Shown: positions 42,884 to 53,815, counted from the first letter of the stretch. The stretch is 64,000 bases of DNA from Ornithinimicrobium sufpigmenti (GCF_004322775.1 NZ_CP036403.1:248001-312000), one strand, 5' to 3'. Program-made: numbers and translations. The notes: a model not told the origin generated them from the letters alone.

Positions 42884-43072
42884 ATGAACACCTATCTGGA
42901 CCAGCTCGTCGCGCGGAGCACCGCTCATGAGCGTGAGCGCGAGCTGCAGCTGGCGCTCACGCAGCAGCGAGGCGGCCGCGCCACCCGCAGCCGGCGCGGT
43001 CGCCACGTCGCGGCCGCCCCGCAGCCCTCGCTGCGCGCGCGACTGGCCCACATCTGGGCCGTGTCGCAGTGA
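42884..43072 (+). CDS. Small basic hypothetical protein
   Basis: A 62-residue protein: an N-terminal amphipathic helix rich in Glu and Arg (LVARSTAHERERELQLALTQQ), then a strongly basic stretch (RATRSRRGRH). No known domain. A strong ribosome site (GAGAGGAGG) precedes the ATG, which supports translation. It lies about 250 bp downstream of the candidate leader ORF and hairpins and would be the gene they control. Confidence 0.55.
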   Translation: MNTYLDQLVARSTAHERERELQLALTQQRGGRATRSRRGRHVAAAPQPSLRARLAHIWAVSQ

Positions 43073-43252
43073 GCGACGCCTCCACAGGCACCCAGGAGCC
43101 ACCGGAGGCTTCGCCGTGCCAGAGCGCCAACGACGCACGGGCCGCGGGCGAGATCCTCGCTCGTGGCCCGTGCTGTCTGCATCCGACGCCGGGAGGGGCA
43201 CGACCGTGCCGTCCGCACCCTCGACAGGCGGGGCACGGCATACCCTCGACCG

Positions 43253-43564
43253 GTGAGCACCATGCACCCGGGCAGCGAGCACCTCATCATCCTGCCCGAC
43301 CGGGAGATCGCCGAGGAGATCGCGGAAGAGCTGCGCGAGGAGGGCTTCGAGCACGTGCGGGTGGTCCGGGAGGCGGCCCGGAACCAGGAGCACGGCGAGG
43401 ATGACCTGGAAGTCGAGTGGGCGGTCTACGTGCTCGACACCAGGCTCCCGGACACCTCCGGCGGCGGGGCCTACGAGGGCCTGCGCGAGCGGTTCACCGA
43501 CCTGGCCCAGGAGCACGGCGGCTGGTACGACGAGCCGGGGGACCCGCGACCGCCCCAGGCCTGA
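43253..43564 (+). CDS. RraB-like (ribonuclease E inhibitor) family protein
   Basis: A 103-residue protein: HLIILPDREIAEEIAEELREEGFEHVRVVREA, then EVEWAVYVLDTRL and ERFTDLAQEHGGWYDEPGDPRP, the RraB-type ferredoxin-like fold. In E. coli RraB binds RNase E and alters its activity; whether the actinobacterial protein binds RNase E is inference. GTG 43253 lies 6 nt after TACCCT (leaderless); ATG 43262 is an alternative. Confidence 0.75.
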   Translation: MSTMHPGSEHLIILPDREIAEEIAEELREEGFEHVRVVREAARNQEHGEDDLEVEWAVYVLDTRLPDTSGGGAYEGLRERFTDLAQEHGGWYDEPGDPRPPQA

Positions 43565-43645
43565 CGCCGACCAGTCCGGGCGCTGGTGACCCCGTCCTCG
43601 CCGTCCCGGCGCGAGTGACGCGGGCGCCGCGGACATGATGGGTCC

Positions 43646-45313
43646 ATGGCCGACCACCGCGACCACCCCGTCCGCCACCTGGAGCGGGAGCAGAAGTTCG
43701 ACCTCGCGCCGGACGCGCCGCTGCCGGATGTCGGGGGGCTGCTCCGGTCCGGCGACACGCGGCACCACCGGCTGCGTGCCGTCTACCTCGACACCCCCGA
43801 CCTGCTGCTGATCCGGCAGCGGATCACCCTGCGCCGCAGGGAGGGTGGGACCGACGAGGGCTGGCACCTCAAGCTGCCCGCTGAGGAGGGGTCGTCGGCG
43901 CGGTGGGAGCTGCATGCCCCGCTGACCCACGGACCGGGACGGTGGCGGGTGCCCTCCGGCCACCTCGGGGCGGTGGCCGAGCGCCTGGGCGAGATCTGGA
44001 CCGGTCGGCCCGACGCCGAGCGGGGCCTGGTGCCGGTGGCGGTCCTCCGCACCCACCGCACCGAGATCGACCTGCTCGACGACGAGGAGCGGGTCGTCGC
44101 GCTGCTCTGCGACGACGTCGTGCAGGCTGAGCCCGCGGGCCGCCGCTGGCGAGAGCTGGAGGTGGAGCTGGCCGGGGACGGCGGTGAGGACGACGACGGA
44201 GGCGCCCTGCTCGGGAGGATCACGGACCACCTCGCCGACCAGGGGGTGCGCACGGCGGACTTCCCGTCCAAGCTGAGTCGTGCACTGGGCGACCGTGCGC
44301 AGCGGGCCGAGGAGGGCCTGCCGCCGGACCCGGAAGGTCCCGCCGCCGACGTCGTGCTGGCCTACCTCGCCGAGCAGGTGGCGGTGGTCCTCGGACGTGA
44401 GGCGTCCCTGCGCGAGGACGGTCCGGCCGCGGTGCACAAGACGAGGGTCGCCACCCGCCGGCTGCGCAGCGCGCTGCGTACCTTCCGCCGACTCCTCGAC
44501 CGGGACGTGACCGACCCCCTGCGGCAGGAGGTCAGGTGGTACGCCGAGGTGCTCGGCGCGCCTCGGGACGCCGAGGTGATGCGGGCGGCGGTCCTGGACG
44601 ACCTCGCCGAGCTGCCGTCGGCCCTGGAGGTGGGCCCCGTCGCCGACCGGGTGCGCGAGGAGCTGGACGGCGAGCACACCCGGGCGCACGCGGCCCTGGT
44701 CGAGGTGCTGGACGAGCCACGGTATGCCGAGCTGGTCGACCGCCTCGTCGACCTTCTCGCCGACCCGCCCTGGCGCGGCCGCGCCGGGCGACGCGCGGCG
44801 ACCGTCCTGCCGCCTCTGGTGGCGAAGTCCGTCGGCCGGGTCGAGCGTGAGTGGCGGGACCTGCGCGCCGCCGAGCAGGCTGCCGCCGCAGGTGACGAGG
44901 CGGACCTGGATCTGGGTCGGGAGGGTCGGGACACGGGCGAGGCGGGCCCGGAATCGAGGGAGACGGGCTTGGCACCGGGCGACCGGATGCACCGGCTGCA
45001 CGAGATCCGCAAGCGCGCCAAGGCGGCTCGGTACGCCTACGAGGCGCTGGCGCCCTCCTTCGGCGAGGAGGCTGCGGCGCTGGCGACCGCGTGGGAGCGG
45101 GTCACCGAGGCTCTCGGCGCGGTCCAGGACAGCGTGGTCGGCGAGGAGCGGCTGCAGGAGCTGACCCTCGCGGCTCGCGACGCCGGCGACCCCGACTTCA
45201 CCTACGGCGTCCTCGTCGGTCGCCAGCTCGGGGTGCGCGCGCCGATGGTGATGGTCGGAGAGGAGGCGGTCGAGACGGCACTGCAGCGAGAGCAGGACCG
45301 CACCGACGGGTGA
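43646..45313 (+). CDS. CYTH and CHAD domain protein
   Basis: A 555-residue two-domain protein. CYTH domain (residues 10-215) with HLEREQKFDL (ExExK), TLRRREGG, AVLRTHRTEIDLL and DFPSKLSRAL, a tunnel that binds triphosphate or polyphosphate. CHAD domain (230-550) with VHKTRVATRRLRSALRTFRRLL and HEIRKRAKAARYAYEAL, a helical polyphosphate-binding domain rich in His and Arg. A role at polyphosphate is likely. Interestingly it lies a few kb from the pst phosphate operon. CATGAT lies 6 nt before the ATG. Confidence 0.92.
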   Translation: MADHRDHPVRHLEREQKFDLAPDAPLPDVGGLLRSGDTRHHRLRAVYLDTPDLLLIRQRITLRRREGGTDEGWHLKLPAEEGSSARWELHAPLTHGPGRWRVPSGHLGAVAERLGEIWTGRPDAERGLVPVAVLRTHRTEIDLLDDEERVVALLCDDVVQAEPAGRRWRELEVELAGDGGEDDDGGALLGRITDHLADQGVRTADFPSKLSRALGDRAQRAEEGLPPDPEGPAADVVLAYLAEQVAVVLGREASLREDGPAAVHKTRVATRRLRSALRTFRRLLDRDVTDPLRQEVRWYAEVLGAPRDAEVMRAAVLDDLAELPSALEVGPVADRVREELDGEHTRAHAALVEVLDEPRYAELVDRLVDLLADPPWRGRAGRRAATVLPPLVAKSVGRVEREWRDLRAAEQAAAAGDEADLDLGREGRDTGEAGPESRETGLAPGDRMHRLHEIRKRAKAARYAYEALAPSFGEEAAALATAWERVTEALGAVQDSVVGEERLQELTLAARDAGDPDFTYGVLVGRQLGVRAPMVMVGEEAVETALQREQDRTDG

Positions 45314-45350
45314 ACCGGCTGGTCAGCTCATCGACGAGGGGTCCCGCTGG

Positions 45351-45720
45351 TCACGGTATCGGCCCCGTCGTCGCCAGGGCCCGCTCGAACTCGCTGAGCA
45401 CGGGCTGGCTGAGGAGCAGGAAGCGCACCTCCTCCACCCCGGCCTCCGACCGGGCGCGCGCCCACTCCCGCACCGCCGCCACCGCCACGTCCGCGACCGC
45501 CCCGGCGGCCCGCGCCGGTCGCGACCGCCTCACCGACCGGGAGGCCGTCGGGGAAGCGTTCCGACCGGACCACCCGGCACTCCTCGAGCAGCTCCGCCCC
45601 GGCGGCGGCATGGATGGCCCCGTCGACACCACCCCCACCCATCAGTGAGGAGTTGGCCGCGTTGACGATCGCGTCCACCGCCTGGACGGTGAGGTCGCCC
45701 AGGTGGCAGGTGAGCTCCAT
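45351..45720 (-). pseudogene. Macro domain (ADP-ribose binding) gene with internal deletion and frameshift
   Basis: From ATG 45720 the frame reads like a macro-domain protein: [36 protein letters not shown] ... [16 protein letters not shown] (given in parts). Then the middle of the domain (the IHTVGP and STGVYG blocks, about 65 residues) is missing. The C-terminal part, [33 protein letters not shown], follows directly but in another frame. So the gene is non-functional or, at best, makes a short fragment. Confidence 0.8.
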
Positions 45721-45857
45721 ACCCCCAGGGTCGCAGAGCCCCGGCTCGCCTGCCGGTCGACGTCGTGACTCGGGCGCGGAGGCGCCCGAGGGGGAGCCGG
45801 ACGGCCGTGGTGCACAATCGGTCGCACAGTCGACCGCGGGTGCGAGGGAGGTATGGC

Positions 45858-46661
45858 GTGCTGCTCGCCTTCGTGGTCACGCTGCTCGCGGGGCTGTCGA
45901 CGGTGATCGGAGGTTGGCTCGGCACGCAGACCCGGGTGCTGCGCCGGGACATCCTCGCCGCAGCGCTCGCCTTCGCCGCCGGCATCATGATCACGATCTC
46001 CGTGGTGGAGATCGCTCCCAGCGCACTGCGCTCCCTGGGCGAGATCGTCGGCACGGCCGAGGCGCTGCTGTGGGTCGGGGGTGCGCTGCTGCTCGGCGGG
46101 GCGCTGGTGGTGCTCATCGACAAGGGCATCCCGCACGACGTCAACCCGGCGGAGATCGGTGGCGGCGCGCAGCTGGACCGTATCCAGGCCGGGCACGTCG
46201 ACGCCCGGCTGCTGCGCAGCGGCATCCTCCTGGCCGCGGTCGTCGCCCTGCACAACCTGCCCGAGGGGTTGGCCACCTTCATCTCCACCCTCAAGGAACC
46301 GGCCGGAGGCATCACCCTGGCCATCGCCATCGCGATCCACAACGTGCCCGAGGGTCTGGCGGTGGCCGCGCCGATCTACGCGGCTACCCGCTCCAAGGCG
46401 CAGGCGCTGCTCTGGGCGACCATCTCCGGGCTGGCCGAGCCGGTCGGCGGGGTGCTGGGCTACCTGCTCCTGAGGGTCGTGCTCCCGGAGGAGTGGCTCA
46501 ACATCACTCTGGCGCTGGTGGCCGGGATGATGATCGCCGTGAGCTTCCTGGAGCTGCTGCCGGCCGCCCGGCGCTACGAGACGCACTACACGCAGACGCT
46601 GGTCGGCTTCTTTCTCGGCGCCGTCGTGATGGTGCTGTCCCTGAGCCTGCTGGCCCTCTGA
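45858..46661 (+). CDS. ZIP family metal transporter (ZupT-like)
   Basis: A 267-residue membrane protein with about eight helices. The metal path motifs are seen: [12 protein letters not shown] in helix 4 and [16 protein letters not shown] in helix 5 (HNxPEG twice), preceded by a His/Asp-containing loop ([14 protein letters not shown]). Likely imports Zn or other divalent ions. GTG 45858 has GGGAGG upstream and begins directly at the first helix; longer starts add a basic tail. Confidence 0.88.
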   Translation: MLLAFVVTLLAGLSTVIGGWLGTQTRVLRRDILAAALAFAAGIMITISVVEIAPSALRSLGEIVGTAEALLWVGGALLLGGALVVLIDKGIPHDVNPAEIGGGAQLDRIQAGHVDARLLRSGILLAAVVALHNLPEGLATFISTLKEPAGGITLAIAIAIHNVPEGLAVAAPIYAATRSKAQALLWATISGLAEPVGGVLGYLLLRVVLPEEWLNITLALVAGMMIAVSFLELLPAARRYETHYTQTLVGFFLGAVVMVLSLSLLAL

Positions 46662-46675
46662 CCCCCGCGCTAAAG

Positions 46676-46694
46676 TTGAGCGGAATGCGCTCAA
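46676..46694 (+). promoter_or_regulatory. HAIR box upstream of clpB
   Basis: TTGAG (46676-46680), nine bases, CTCAA (46690-46694): a perfect core HspR-binding site 80 bp before the clpB start. It matches the first dnaK box and places clpB in the same heat-shock regulon. Confidence 0.85.
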
Positions 46695-46773
46695 CTTCGA
46701 CGGCGTTGCTTCAGGTGAGACCACTACTGTTCGAGCTGGCGCCCACCGGCGTCGGAAGGAGAACGACACACCC

Positions 46774-49344
46774 ATGGACCTGACCACCAAGGCGCAGGAG
46801 GCGCTGCAGGCCGCCGTCCGCGACGCCGCCGCCTCCGGCCACGCCCAGGTCGAGCCCGCGCACCTGCTGCTCGCGCTGGCCGGCCAGCCCGACACCACCA
46901 CCGGCCCGCTGCTGGACGCGACCGGGGCCTCGGCCCGCTCCGCCGCGCAGGCCGCGGCGAACACGCTCGCCACCCTGCCCCGGGCGACCGGTCAGACGAT
47001 CGGCAACCCGCAGTTCTCCCGGGCCATGCACAGCGTGATCAAGGACGCCCAGGACGCGATGTCCGCGCTGGGTGACAGCTTCATCTCCACCGACCACCTG
47101 CTGCTGGGTCTGGCCCGTTCCGGCGCCTTCCCCCTGCTCGACGCCGCCGCGATCGAGCAGCGGATCCCCACCCTGCGTGGCGGCCAGAAGGTGGACTCCG
47201 CCGACCCCGAGGCGACCTTCGACGCCCTGGGCAAGTACGGCCACGACCTCACCGCCGCCGCCCGCGAGGGCCGGCTGGACCCGGTCATCGGCCGTGACTC
47301 CGAGATCCGGCGCGTGGTCCAGGTCCTGTCCCGGCGGACCAAGAACAACCCGGTGCTCATCGGCGAGCCGGGGGTGGGCAAGACCGCGGTGGTCGAGGGC
47401 CTGGCGCAGCGCATCGTCGCCGGGGACGTCCCCGCGTCGCTGGAGGGCAAGACCCTCATCGCCCTGGACCTGCCCGCGATGGTGGCGGGCGCCAAGTACC
47501 GCGGCGAGTTCGAGGAGCGGCTCAAGGCCGTGCTCGGCGAGATCAAGGCCAGCGAGGGCCGGGTCATCACCTTCATCGACGAGCTGCACAACGTCGTCGG
47601 GGCCGGCGCGTCCGGCGACTCCTCGATGGACGCCGGCAACATGCTCAAGCCGCTCCTGGCCCGCGGCGAGCTGCGGATGGTCGGCGCCACGACGCTGGAC
47701 GAGTACCGCGAGAACATCGAGAAGGACCCCGCCCTGGAGCGCCGGTTCCAGCAGGTCTTCGTCGGCGAGCCGTCCGTGGAGGACACGATCGCGATCCTGC
47801 GCGGCCTCAAGGAGAGGTATGAGGCGCACCACAAGGTGGCCATCGCCGACTCCGCCCTGGTCGCGGCCGCCGCGCTGTCCGACCGCTACATCAGCGGGCG
47901 CAAGCTGCCCGACAAGGCGATCGACCTCGTCGACGAGTCCGCGTCGCGGCTGCGGATGGAGATCGACTCCAGCCCGGTCGAGATCGACCAGCTGCAGCGG
48001 CAGGTCGACCGGCTGCTGATGGAGGAGCTGCACCTGGCCAAGGCCGCCGAGGAGGACGAGGCGGCGCGCGAGCGGCTGGAGCGGCTGCGCGCCGAGCTGG
48101 CCGACCGGCAGGAGGAGCTGGCCGGTCTCACCGCCCGCTGGGAGGCCGAGAAGTCGGGCCTGAACCAGGTCGGTGAGCTCAAGGCCCGGCTGGACGACCT
48201 GCGCACGCAGGCCGACAGGGCTCAGCGTGAGGGTGACTACGAGACCGCCTCCCGGCTCCTCTACGGCGAGATCCCCGACGCCGAGAAGCAGCTGTCCGCC
48301 GCCCACGAGCAGGAGCGCGCCGCGAGCGCCGAGGCCACCAACGCCCCGATGGTCAAGGACGAGGTCGGCCCCGACGACATCGCCGAGGTGATCTCCGCCT
48401 GGACCGGGATCCCGGCCGGTCGGCTGCTGGAGGGGGAGACCGACAAGCTGCTGCGGATGGAGCAGGTCATCGGCGAACGGCTGATCGGCCAGGAGGCGGC
48501 GGTCCGCGCGGTGAGCGACGCGGTCCGCCGTGCCCGGGCGGGCCTCTCCGACCCGGACCGGCCCACCGGCTCCTTCCTCTTCCTGGGCCCGACCGGTGTC
48601 GGCAAGACCGAGCTGGCCAAGGCCCTGGCCGACTTCCTCTTCGACGACGACCGCGCGATCGTGCGGATCGACATGTCGGAGTACTCCGAGCGGCACGCCG
48701 TCGCCCGGCTCATCGGCTCACCGCCCGGGTACGTCGGGTACGAGGAGGGTGGTCAGCTGACCGAGGCGGTGCGCCGCCGGCCCTACTCGGTGGTGCTCCT
48801 GGACGAGGTGGAGAAGGCCCACCCGGAGACGTTCGACATCCTGCTGCAGGTGCTCGACGACGGCCGGCTCACCGACGGCCAGGGCCGCACAGTCGACTTC
48901 CGCAACGTCCTGCTGGTGATGACCTCCAACCTGGGCAGCCACGTCCTCGTCGACCCCCTGGTCGCCGAGGAGGTCAAGCGGGAGCAGGTCATGGCCACGG
49001 TGCGCCAGTCGTTCAAGCCGGAGTTCCTCAACCGGCTGGACGAGATCGTCATCTTCGACCCGCTGAGCCCGGACCAGCTGGCCACCATCGTCGGGCTGCA
49101 GGTCGAGCTGCTGGCCCGCCGGCTCAGCGACCGCCGGATCGGCCTGGAGGTCACCGACGAGGCCCGGGACTGGCTGGCTCTGCGCGGCTACGACCCCGCC
49201 TACGGTGCCCGACCGCTGCGCCGCCTGGTGCAGACCGAGATCGGTGACCGCCTCGCCCGCGCGCTGCTCGCCGGGGAGGTCCGCGACGGCCAGCACGTGG
49301 TGGTCGACCGCGACGGCGAGGAGGACGGGCTCGTCCTGCGGTAG
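46774..49344 (+). CDS. clpB: ATP-dependent disaggregase ClpB
   Basis: An 856-residue Hsp100 protein. N-terminal repeat domain ([13 protein letters not shown]), first AAA module with Walker [10 protein letters not shown] and [15 protein letters not shown], a long coiled-coil M domain (about residues 400-520, [20 protein letters not shown]), and second AAA module with GPTGVGKTE and [15 protein letters not shown]-terminal D2-small domain ([15 protein letters not shown]). Works with DnaK to rescue aggregated proteins. GAAGGAG precedes the ATG. Controlled by the HAIR box upstream. Confidence 0.98.
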   Translation: MDLTTKAQEALQAAVRDAAASGHAQVEPAHLLLALAGQPDTTTGPLLDATGASARSAAQAAANTLATLPRATGQTIGNPQFSRAMHSVIKDAQDAMSALGDSFISTDHLLLGLARSGAFPLLDAAAIEQRIPTLRGGQKVDSADPEATFDALGKYGHDLTAAAREGRLDPVIGRDSEIRRVVQVLSRRTKNNPVLIGEPGVGKTAVVEGLAQRIVAGDVPASLEGKTLIALDLPAMVAGAKYRGEFEERLKAVLGEIKASEGRVITFIDELHNVVGAGASGDSSMDAGNMLKPLLARGELRMVGATTLDEYRENIEKDPALERRFQQVFVGEPSVEDTIAILRGLKERYEAHHKVAIADSALVAAAALSDRYISGRKLPDKAIDLVDESASRLRMEIDSSPVEIDQLQRQVDRLLMEELHLAKAAEEDEAARERLERLRAELADRQEELAGLTARWEAEKSGLNQVGELKARLDDLRTQADRAQREGDYETASRLLYGEIPDAEKQLSAAHEQERAASAEATNAPMVKDEVGPDDIAEVISAWTGIPAGRLLEGETDKLLRMEQVIGERLIGQEAAVRAVSDAVRRARAGLSDPDRPTGSFLFLGPTGVGKTELAKALADFLFDDDRAIVRIDMSEYSERHAVARLIGSPPGYVGYEEGGQLTEAVRRRPYSVVLLDEVEKAHPETFDILLQVLDDGRLTDGQGRTVDFRNVLLVMTSNLGSHVLVDPLVAEEVKREQVMATVRQSFKPEFLNRLDEIVIFDPLSPDQLATIVGLQVELLARRLSDRRIGLEVTDEARDWLALRGYDPAYGARPLRRLVQTEIGDRLARALLAGEVRDGQHVVVDRDGEEDGLVLR

Positions 49345-49409
49345 GGCGACGGCGGGGGCGACAGCAGGATCGTCCCGAGGTCGGCGCGGCATACCGGGAT
49401 TCGTTACTC

Positions 49410-49431
49410 GTTCACCGGTCATTCACCTGAG
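49410..49431 (+). promoter_or_regulatory. PHO box upstream of pstS
   Basis: GTTCACCGGTC (49410-49420) followed directly by ATTCACCTGAG (49421-49431): two 11-bp direct repeats of the GTTCACC type that PhoP binds in actinobacteria. A weaker third unit (TCGTTACTCG) precedes them. They lie about 130-150 bp before the pstS start. Confidence 0.8.
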
Positions 49432-49562
49432 CCGCCTCTCCGGGACACATCACCTGCCTACCGTCGCTCTCGTCGGCACCGCCGCCAGCACGCCCAGCCC
49501 CCTGCCGGTTGGCCCTGGTGGGCGTGCGACCACCTACCGCAGACACCGAAAGAGGTCCCACC

Positions 49563-50735
49563 GTGACGCTTCGCCGTTTTGCTCCGACGTTGGCCATCGC
49601 CATGGCCGCGTCCTTGACGCTCGCCGCCTGTGGCAACGACAACCCCACCGCGGAGCAGACCCCCGCCGAGGACACGGCCGCCGACGCCGGTACTGACGCC
49701 GACACCGACACCGACGCGGCGACCGGCGACGCCGGGGGCGACGCCTCCGGTGGTGACCTGACCGGCAGCCTGGCCGCGGCCGGTGCCTCCGCGCAGAACG
49801 CGGCGATGACCGCGTGGATCTCCGCCTACGGCGAGGTCCAGCCCGGCGTGCAGGTGACCTACGACTCCGTGGGCTCCGGCGCCGGCGTGACCTCCCTGGG
49901 GCAGGGGGCCGTCGACTTCGCCGGCTCCGACTCCTACCTCAACGAGGAGCGTCGCGAGGCCGTGAAGGACTTCTGCGGGGACGAGGGCGCGATCAACCTG
50001 CCCGTCTACGTCTCCCCGATCGCGGTGGCCTTCAACCTGGAGGGCGTGGACTCCCTCAACCTGAACCCGGAGACGATCGCCAAGATCTTCAACCAGGACA
50101 TCACCCGCTGGAACGACCCGGAGATCGCGGAGCAGAACCCCGACGCGGACCTGCCCGACGAGCGCATCGTCCCGGTCAACCGCTCCGACGACTCCGGCAC
50201 CACCGACAACTTCACCAAGTACCTCGCCGCCGCGGCCGGTGACGCCTGGCCGCACGAGGCGGGCCAGACCTGGCCGGTGGCCGGTGGTGAGGCCGGCGCC
50301 CAGACCGCTGGCGTCGTCTCCATCCTGTCCAACACCCCGGGCACCATCGGCTACTCCGACGCCTCGGCCGTCGAGGGCATGACCCTGGTCAACGTCGGGG
50401 TGGGCGATGAGTATGTCGAGCTCTCGCCGGAGGCTGCCGCGCAGGTCGTGGAGGCCTCGCCGCTGGCGGACACCGGTGTCGAGGGCGACCTCGCCGTCGA
50501 CCTGGACTACGCCACCACCGAGTCCGGTGCCTACCCGATCGTCCTGATCTCCTACCACGTGGTGTGCAAGAACTACCAGGACGCCGACAAGGCCAACCTG
50601 GTCAAGGACTTCATCTCCTACGTGGCCTCCCCGGAGGGCCAGGACGTCGCGGCCGACGGTGCCGGCTCCGCCCCCATCTCCGACGGTCTGCGCGAGCAGG
50701 TCCTGGACGCTCTGGGCGCGGTCAACGGCGGTTGA
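49563..50735 (+). CDS. pstS: Phosphate-binding lipoprotein PstS
   Basis: A 390-residue lipoprotein (lipobox LTLAAC, then an acidic Thr/Asp linker). Binding-site segments seen: AAGASAQNAAMTAWI, YDSVGSGAGV, FAGSDSYLNEE, NRSDDSGTTDNF and TIGYSDAS. It captures inorganic phosphate outside the membrane and hands it to PstC/A. The start is GTG 49563 with GAAAGAGG upstream, placing the signal peptide correctly. First gene of pstSCAB. Confidence 0.97.
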   Translation: MTLRRFAPTLAIAMAASLTLAACGNDNPTAEQTPAEDTAADAGTDADTDTDAATGDAGGDASGGDLTGSLAAAGASAQNAAMTAWISAYGEVQPGVQVTYDSVGSGAGVTSLGQGAVDFAGSDSYLNEERREAVKDFCGDEGAINLPVYVSPIAVAFNLEGVDSLNLNPETIAKIFNQDITRWNDPEIAEQNPDADLPDERIVPVNRSDDSGTTDNFTKYLAAAAGDAWPHEAGQTWPVAGGEAGAQTAGVVSILSNTPGTIGYSDASAVEGMTLVNVGVGDEYVELSPEAAAQVVEASPLADTGVEGDLAVDLDYATTESGAYPIVLISYHVVCKNYQDADKANLVKDFISYVASPEGQDVAADGAGSAPISDGLREQVLDALGAVNGG

Positions 50736-50756
50736 TCCCAGCACCCACCCCGACGT

Positions 50757-50800
50757 CACGACGGTCGTGGTCCAGCCCTGGCTGGACGACGACCGTCGTG
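50757..50800 (+). terminator. Strong hairpin between pstS and pstC
   Basis: Arms 50757-50777 and 50780-50800 are complementary at 20 of 21 positions (CACGACGGTCGTGGTCCAGCC against its inverse; tight loop). It begins 22 nt after the pstS stop. It probably stabilises or partly terminates pstS mRNA so that the binding protein is made in excess over the membrane parts. Confidence 0.75.
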
Positions 50801-50865
50801 GCCGTCGTGCGCCTCGGCGGGGGATATCCTCGCCACAGTCCTCCTGGTGAACGAAAGGGTTGCCG

Positions 50866-51831
50866 ATGAGCAACACGACGCAGGACGCGCCCCCGACCAG
50901 CCCCGCACCGGCACGGTCGCGCAAGGCCGTCCGCCGCCCCGGCGACCTGGTCTTCTCCGGTCTGTCGATCGGCTCGGCCGCCCTGATCCTGGTGATCCTG
51001 GCCGGGGTCGCGATCTTCCTGATCATCAACGCCCTGCCGGTCTTCGAGGCCGACCCCGAGGACATCTCGGGCGGCAACGGCTTCTTCAGCTACGTCTGGC
51101 CGCTGGCCGCCGGCACCGTGGTGGTCTCGATCATCGCGATGGTCCTGGCCACGCCCGTCGCCGTCGGCATCGCCCTCTACGTCTCGCACTACGCGCCGAA
51201 GCGGCTGGGCGCCTCCATCGGCTTCGTCATCGACCTGCTCGCCGCGGTGCCCAGCGTCGTCTACGGCCTGTGGGGCTACATGGTGTTCGCCCCGCAGATG
51301 CGGCCCTTCTACGAGTGGCTGTCCGAGAACATGGGCTGGCTGCCGATCTTCGGCGGCAACCCCTCGACCACCGGGCGCACCCTGCTGACCGCAGGCATCG
51401 TGCTGGCGGTGATGATCCTGCCGATCATCACCAGCGTCTCCCGGGAGGTCTTCCTGCAGACGCCGCGGCTGCACGAGGAAGCTGCCCTCGCCCTGGGCGC
51501 GACCAAGTGGGAGATGATCCGCACCGCCGTGCTGCCGTTCGGCAAGCCCGGCATCATCGGCGGCACCATGCTGGGGCTGGGCCGGGCCCTCGGCGAGACG
51601 ATGGCCGTGGCCATGATCCTGTCCGTCGGGCCGTTCACCTGGTCCCTGATCAGCTCCGGCAACCGCACCATCCCCGGTGAGATCGCGCTGAACTTCCCCG
51701 AGGCCCAGGGCGGGCTGCGGATGCACGAGCTCATCGCCGCCGGCCTGGTGCTGTTCGTCATCACCCTCGCCGTCAACCTCGTCGCCCGGTGGATCGTCCA
51801 GCGCTCCGCCGAGTTCTCTGGAGCCAACTGA
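50866..51831 (+). CDS. pstC: Phosphate ABC transporter permease PstC
   Basis: A 321-residue inner-membrane subunit with six helices after a polar N-terminus. The EAA loop is seen ([30 protein letters not shown]). Paired with PstA to form the phosphate channel. ATG 50866 is preceded by AAAGGG; the stop overlaps the pstA start by 1 nt (TGATG). Confidence 0.96.
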   Translation: MSNTTQDAPPTSPAPARSRKAVRRPGDLVFSGLSIGSAALILVILAGVAIFLIINALPVFEADPEDISGGNGFFSYVWPLAAGTVVVSIIAMVLATPVAVGIALYVSHYAPKRLGASIGFVIDLLAAVPSVVYGLWGYMVFAPQMRPFYEWLSENMGWLPIFGGNPSTTGRTLLTAGIVLAVMILPIITSVSREVFLQTPRLHEEAALALGATKWEMIRTAVLPFGKPGIIGGTMLGLGRALGETMAVAMILSVGPFTWSLISSGNRTIPGEIALNFPEAQGGLRMHELIAAGLVLFVITLAVNLVARWIVQRSAEFSGAN

Positions 51832-52985
51832 TGAGCACCGATCTTCGGCCGCAGACCCGCGAGGAGCTGCCGCCCACCGGGCTGGACCAGGTGTCCGGCG
51901 TCGAGGTGGCGCCCGTGCAGCCCGCGACCGACGGACCCGGCCGCGTCGTGCTGGCCGTGGCCGCCGTCGTGGCCGTGCTGCTCTGGCAGGTCGCCGGCTT
52001 CCACGTCGCGGTGTCCGCCGCCCTGGCCTTCCTCATCTACCTGGTCGCCCTGTACGGGGTGTACCGGCACGCGTCCGGCCACCGGCAGGCGGTGAACCGG
52101 GTGATGACGGGCATGATCACCGGCGCCTTCGTGCTGGCGGTCCTGCCGCTGATCTCGCTGCTGTGGACCGTGACCAGCAACGGCATCGGCCTGGCCACCG
52201 ACCTGGACTTCCTGCAGTCCACCATGCGTGGCGTGGACGGCCGGCACGACCGGGCCATCTTCGAGGACGGCGCCCCGCTCATCGGCGGTGTCTACCACGC
52301 CGTCATGGGCACCCTGATCATCACCGGGATCGCCACCCTCATCTCGGTCCCGATCGGCCTGCTCACGGCGATCTACCTGGTCGAGTACGGCGCCGGCTCC
52401 AAGCTCGCCCAGGCCATCCGGTTCATGGTCGACGTGATGACCGGCATCCCCTCGATCGTCGCCGGCCTGTTCGCCTTCGCCCTGTTCTCGCTGTTCCTCG
52501 GCCCCGCCGAGGCCAAGATCGGCATCGCCGGGTCCGTCGCGCTGTGCGTGCTGATGATCCCCACGGTCGTGCGCAACAGCGAGGAGATGCTGCGCATCGT
52601 GCCCAACGAGCTGCGCGAGGCGGCCCTGGCCCTCGGCGTGCCCAAGTGGCGGGTCATCCTCAAGGTGGTCCTGCCCACCGCCGCCTCCGGCCTCGCCTCG
52701 GGCGTCACGCTGTCCATCGCCCGCGTCATCGGCGAGACGGCACCCCTGCTGGTGACCATCGGCGCCGTCCCGTTCCTCAACCTCAACCCCGTCGACGGTC
52801 GGATGAACACCCTGGCCGTCTACGCCTACGACCTGTTCAAGAACCCGCTCTCGCCCGGCTCCTACGCCGAGCCCAGCATGCAGCGCGCGTGGGCAGCCGC
52901 CCTGCTGCTCCTGCTCATCGTCATCCTGCTCAACCTGGCGGCCCGCCTCATCGCCAAGATCTTCGCGCCGAAGACCGGCCGCTGA
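51831..52985 (+). CDS. pstA: Phosphate ABC transporter permease PstA
   Basis: A 384-residue permease with about eight hydrophobic segments; two extra N-terminal helices (residues 35-75) precede the usual core. EAA loop: [30 protein letters not shown]. It forms the translocation path with PstC. ATG 51831 overlaps the pstC stop. Confidence 0.96.
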   Translation: MSTDLRPQTREELPPTGLDQVSGVEVAPVQPATDGPGRVVLAVAAVVAVLLWQVAGFHVAVSAALAFLIYLVALYGVYRHASGHRQAVNRVMTGMITGAFVLAVLPLISLLWTVTSNGIGLATDLDFLQSTMRGVDGRHDRAIFEDGAPLIGGVYHAVMGTLIITGIATLISVPIGLLTAIYLVEYGAGSKLAQAIRFMVDVMTGIPSIVAGLFAFALFSLFLGPAEAKIGIAGSVALCVLMIPTVVRNSEEMLRIVPNELREAALALGVPKWRVILKVVLPTAASGLASGVTLSIARVIGETAPLLVTIGAVPFLNLNPVDGRMNTLAVYAYDLFKNPLSPGSYAEPSMQRAWAAALLLLLIVILLNLAARLIAKIFAPKTGR

Positions 52986-53005
52986 ACCCCTGGGAGAACT
53001 ACCTC

Positions 53006-53785
53006 ATGTCCAAGCGCATCGACGTCAAGAACCTTGACATCTACTACGGCGACTTCCATGCCGTGAAGGACGTCAGCATGACCATCGAGCCCAAGGCCGT
53101 CACCGCCTTCATCGGGCCGTCCGGCTGCGGCAAGTCCACCTTCATCCGCACCCTGAACCGGATGCACGAGGTGATCCCCGGGGCCCGCGTGGACGGTGTC
53201 GTGGAGATGGACGGCAAGAACCTCTACGGCAAGGACGTGGACCCGGTCGACGTGCGCCGCCGGGTGGGGATGGTCTTCCAGCGGCCCAACCCGTTCCCGA
53301 CGATGTCCATCAAGGAGAACGTCCTGGCCGGCGTGCGGCTGAACTCCAAGCGGCTGTCCGGCAAGGCCGCGGACGAGCTGGCCGAGCGGTCGCTGCGCGG
53401 GGCCAACCTGTGGAACGAGGTCAAGGACCGGCTCGACAAGCCCGGCTCCGGCCTCTCCGGTGGTCAGCAGCAGCGGCTGTGCATCGCCCGCGCGATCGCG
53501 ATCCAGCCCGAGGTGCTCCTCATGGACGAGCCGTGCTCGGCCCTGGACCCGATCTCCACGCTGGCCATCGAGGACCTGATCAACGAGCTGAAGCAGGACT
53601 ACACGGTCGTCATCGTCACGCACAACATGCAGCAGGCGGCCCGCGTCTCGGACCGCACCGGCTTCTTCAACCTCGAGGCAACCGGCAAGCCGGGGGAGCT
53701 CGTGGAGTTCGACAGCACGCAGACGATCTTCAACAACCCCAGCAAGAAGGCGACCGAGGACTACATCTCCGGTCGTTTCGGCTGA
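53006..53785 (+). CDS. pstB: Phosphate ABC transporter ATPase PstB
   Basis: A 259-residue ATPase: Walker [10 protein letters not shown], then the PstB-typical [20 protein letters not shown]-loop [10 protein letters not shown]; signature [14 protein letters not shown]; Walker [14 protein letters not shown] and H-loop [10 protein letters not shown]. Powers phosphate uptake and, in other bacteria, signals phosphate status to PhoR. ATG 53006 with GGGAGAA upstream. Confidence 0.98.
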   Translation: MSKRIDVKNLDIYYGDFHAVKDVSMTIEPKAVTAFIGPSGCGKSTFIRTLNRMHEVIPGARVDGVVEMDGKNLYGKDVDPVDVRRRVGMVFQRPNPFPTMSIKENVLAGVRLNSKRLSGKAADELAERSLRGANLWNEVKDRLDKPGSGLSGGQQQRLCIARAIAIQPEVLLMDEPCSALDPISTLAIEDLINELKQDYTVVIVTHNMQQAARVSDRTGFFNLEATGKPGELVEFDSTQTIFNNPSKKATEDYISGRFG

Positions 53786-53815
53786 TCGGTTGATCCTGGC
53801 TCCCCGGCCGGGGCC

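Noticed and set aside
41939..45001. Very long (1020-codon) minus-strand frame.
   Set aside because: It spans several well-supported plus-strand genes in high-GC DNA and shows Arg/Gly/Pro/His-rich shadow composition.
52163..53005. Plus-strand frame extending far upstream of pstB.
   Set aside because: It is a shadow of pstA; pstB begins at ATG 53006, where the family N-terminus and ribosome site are.
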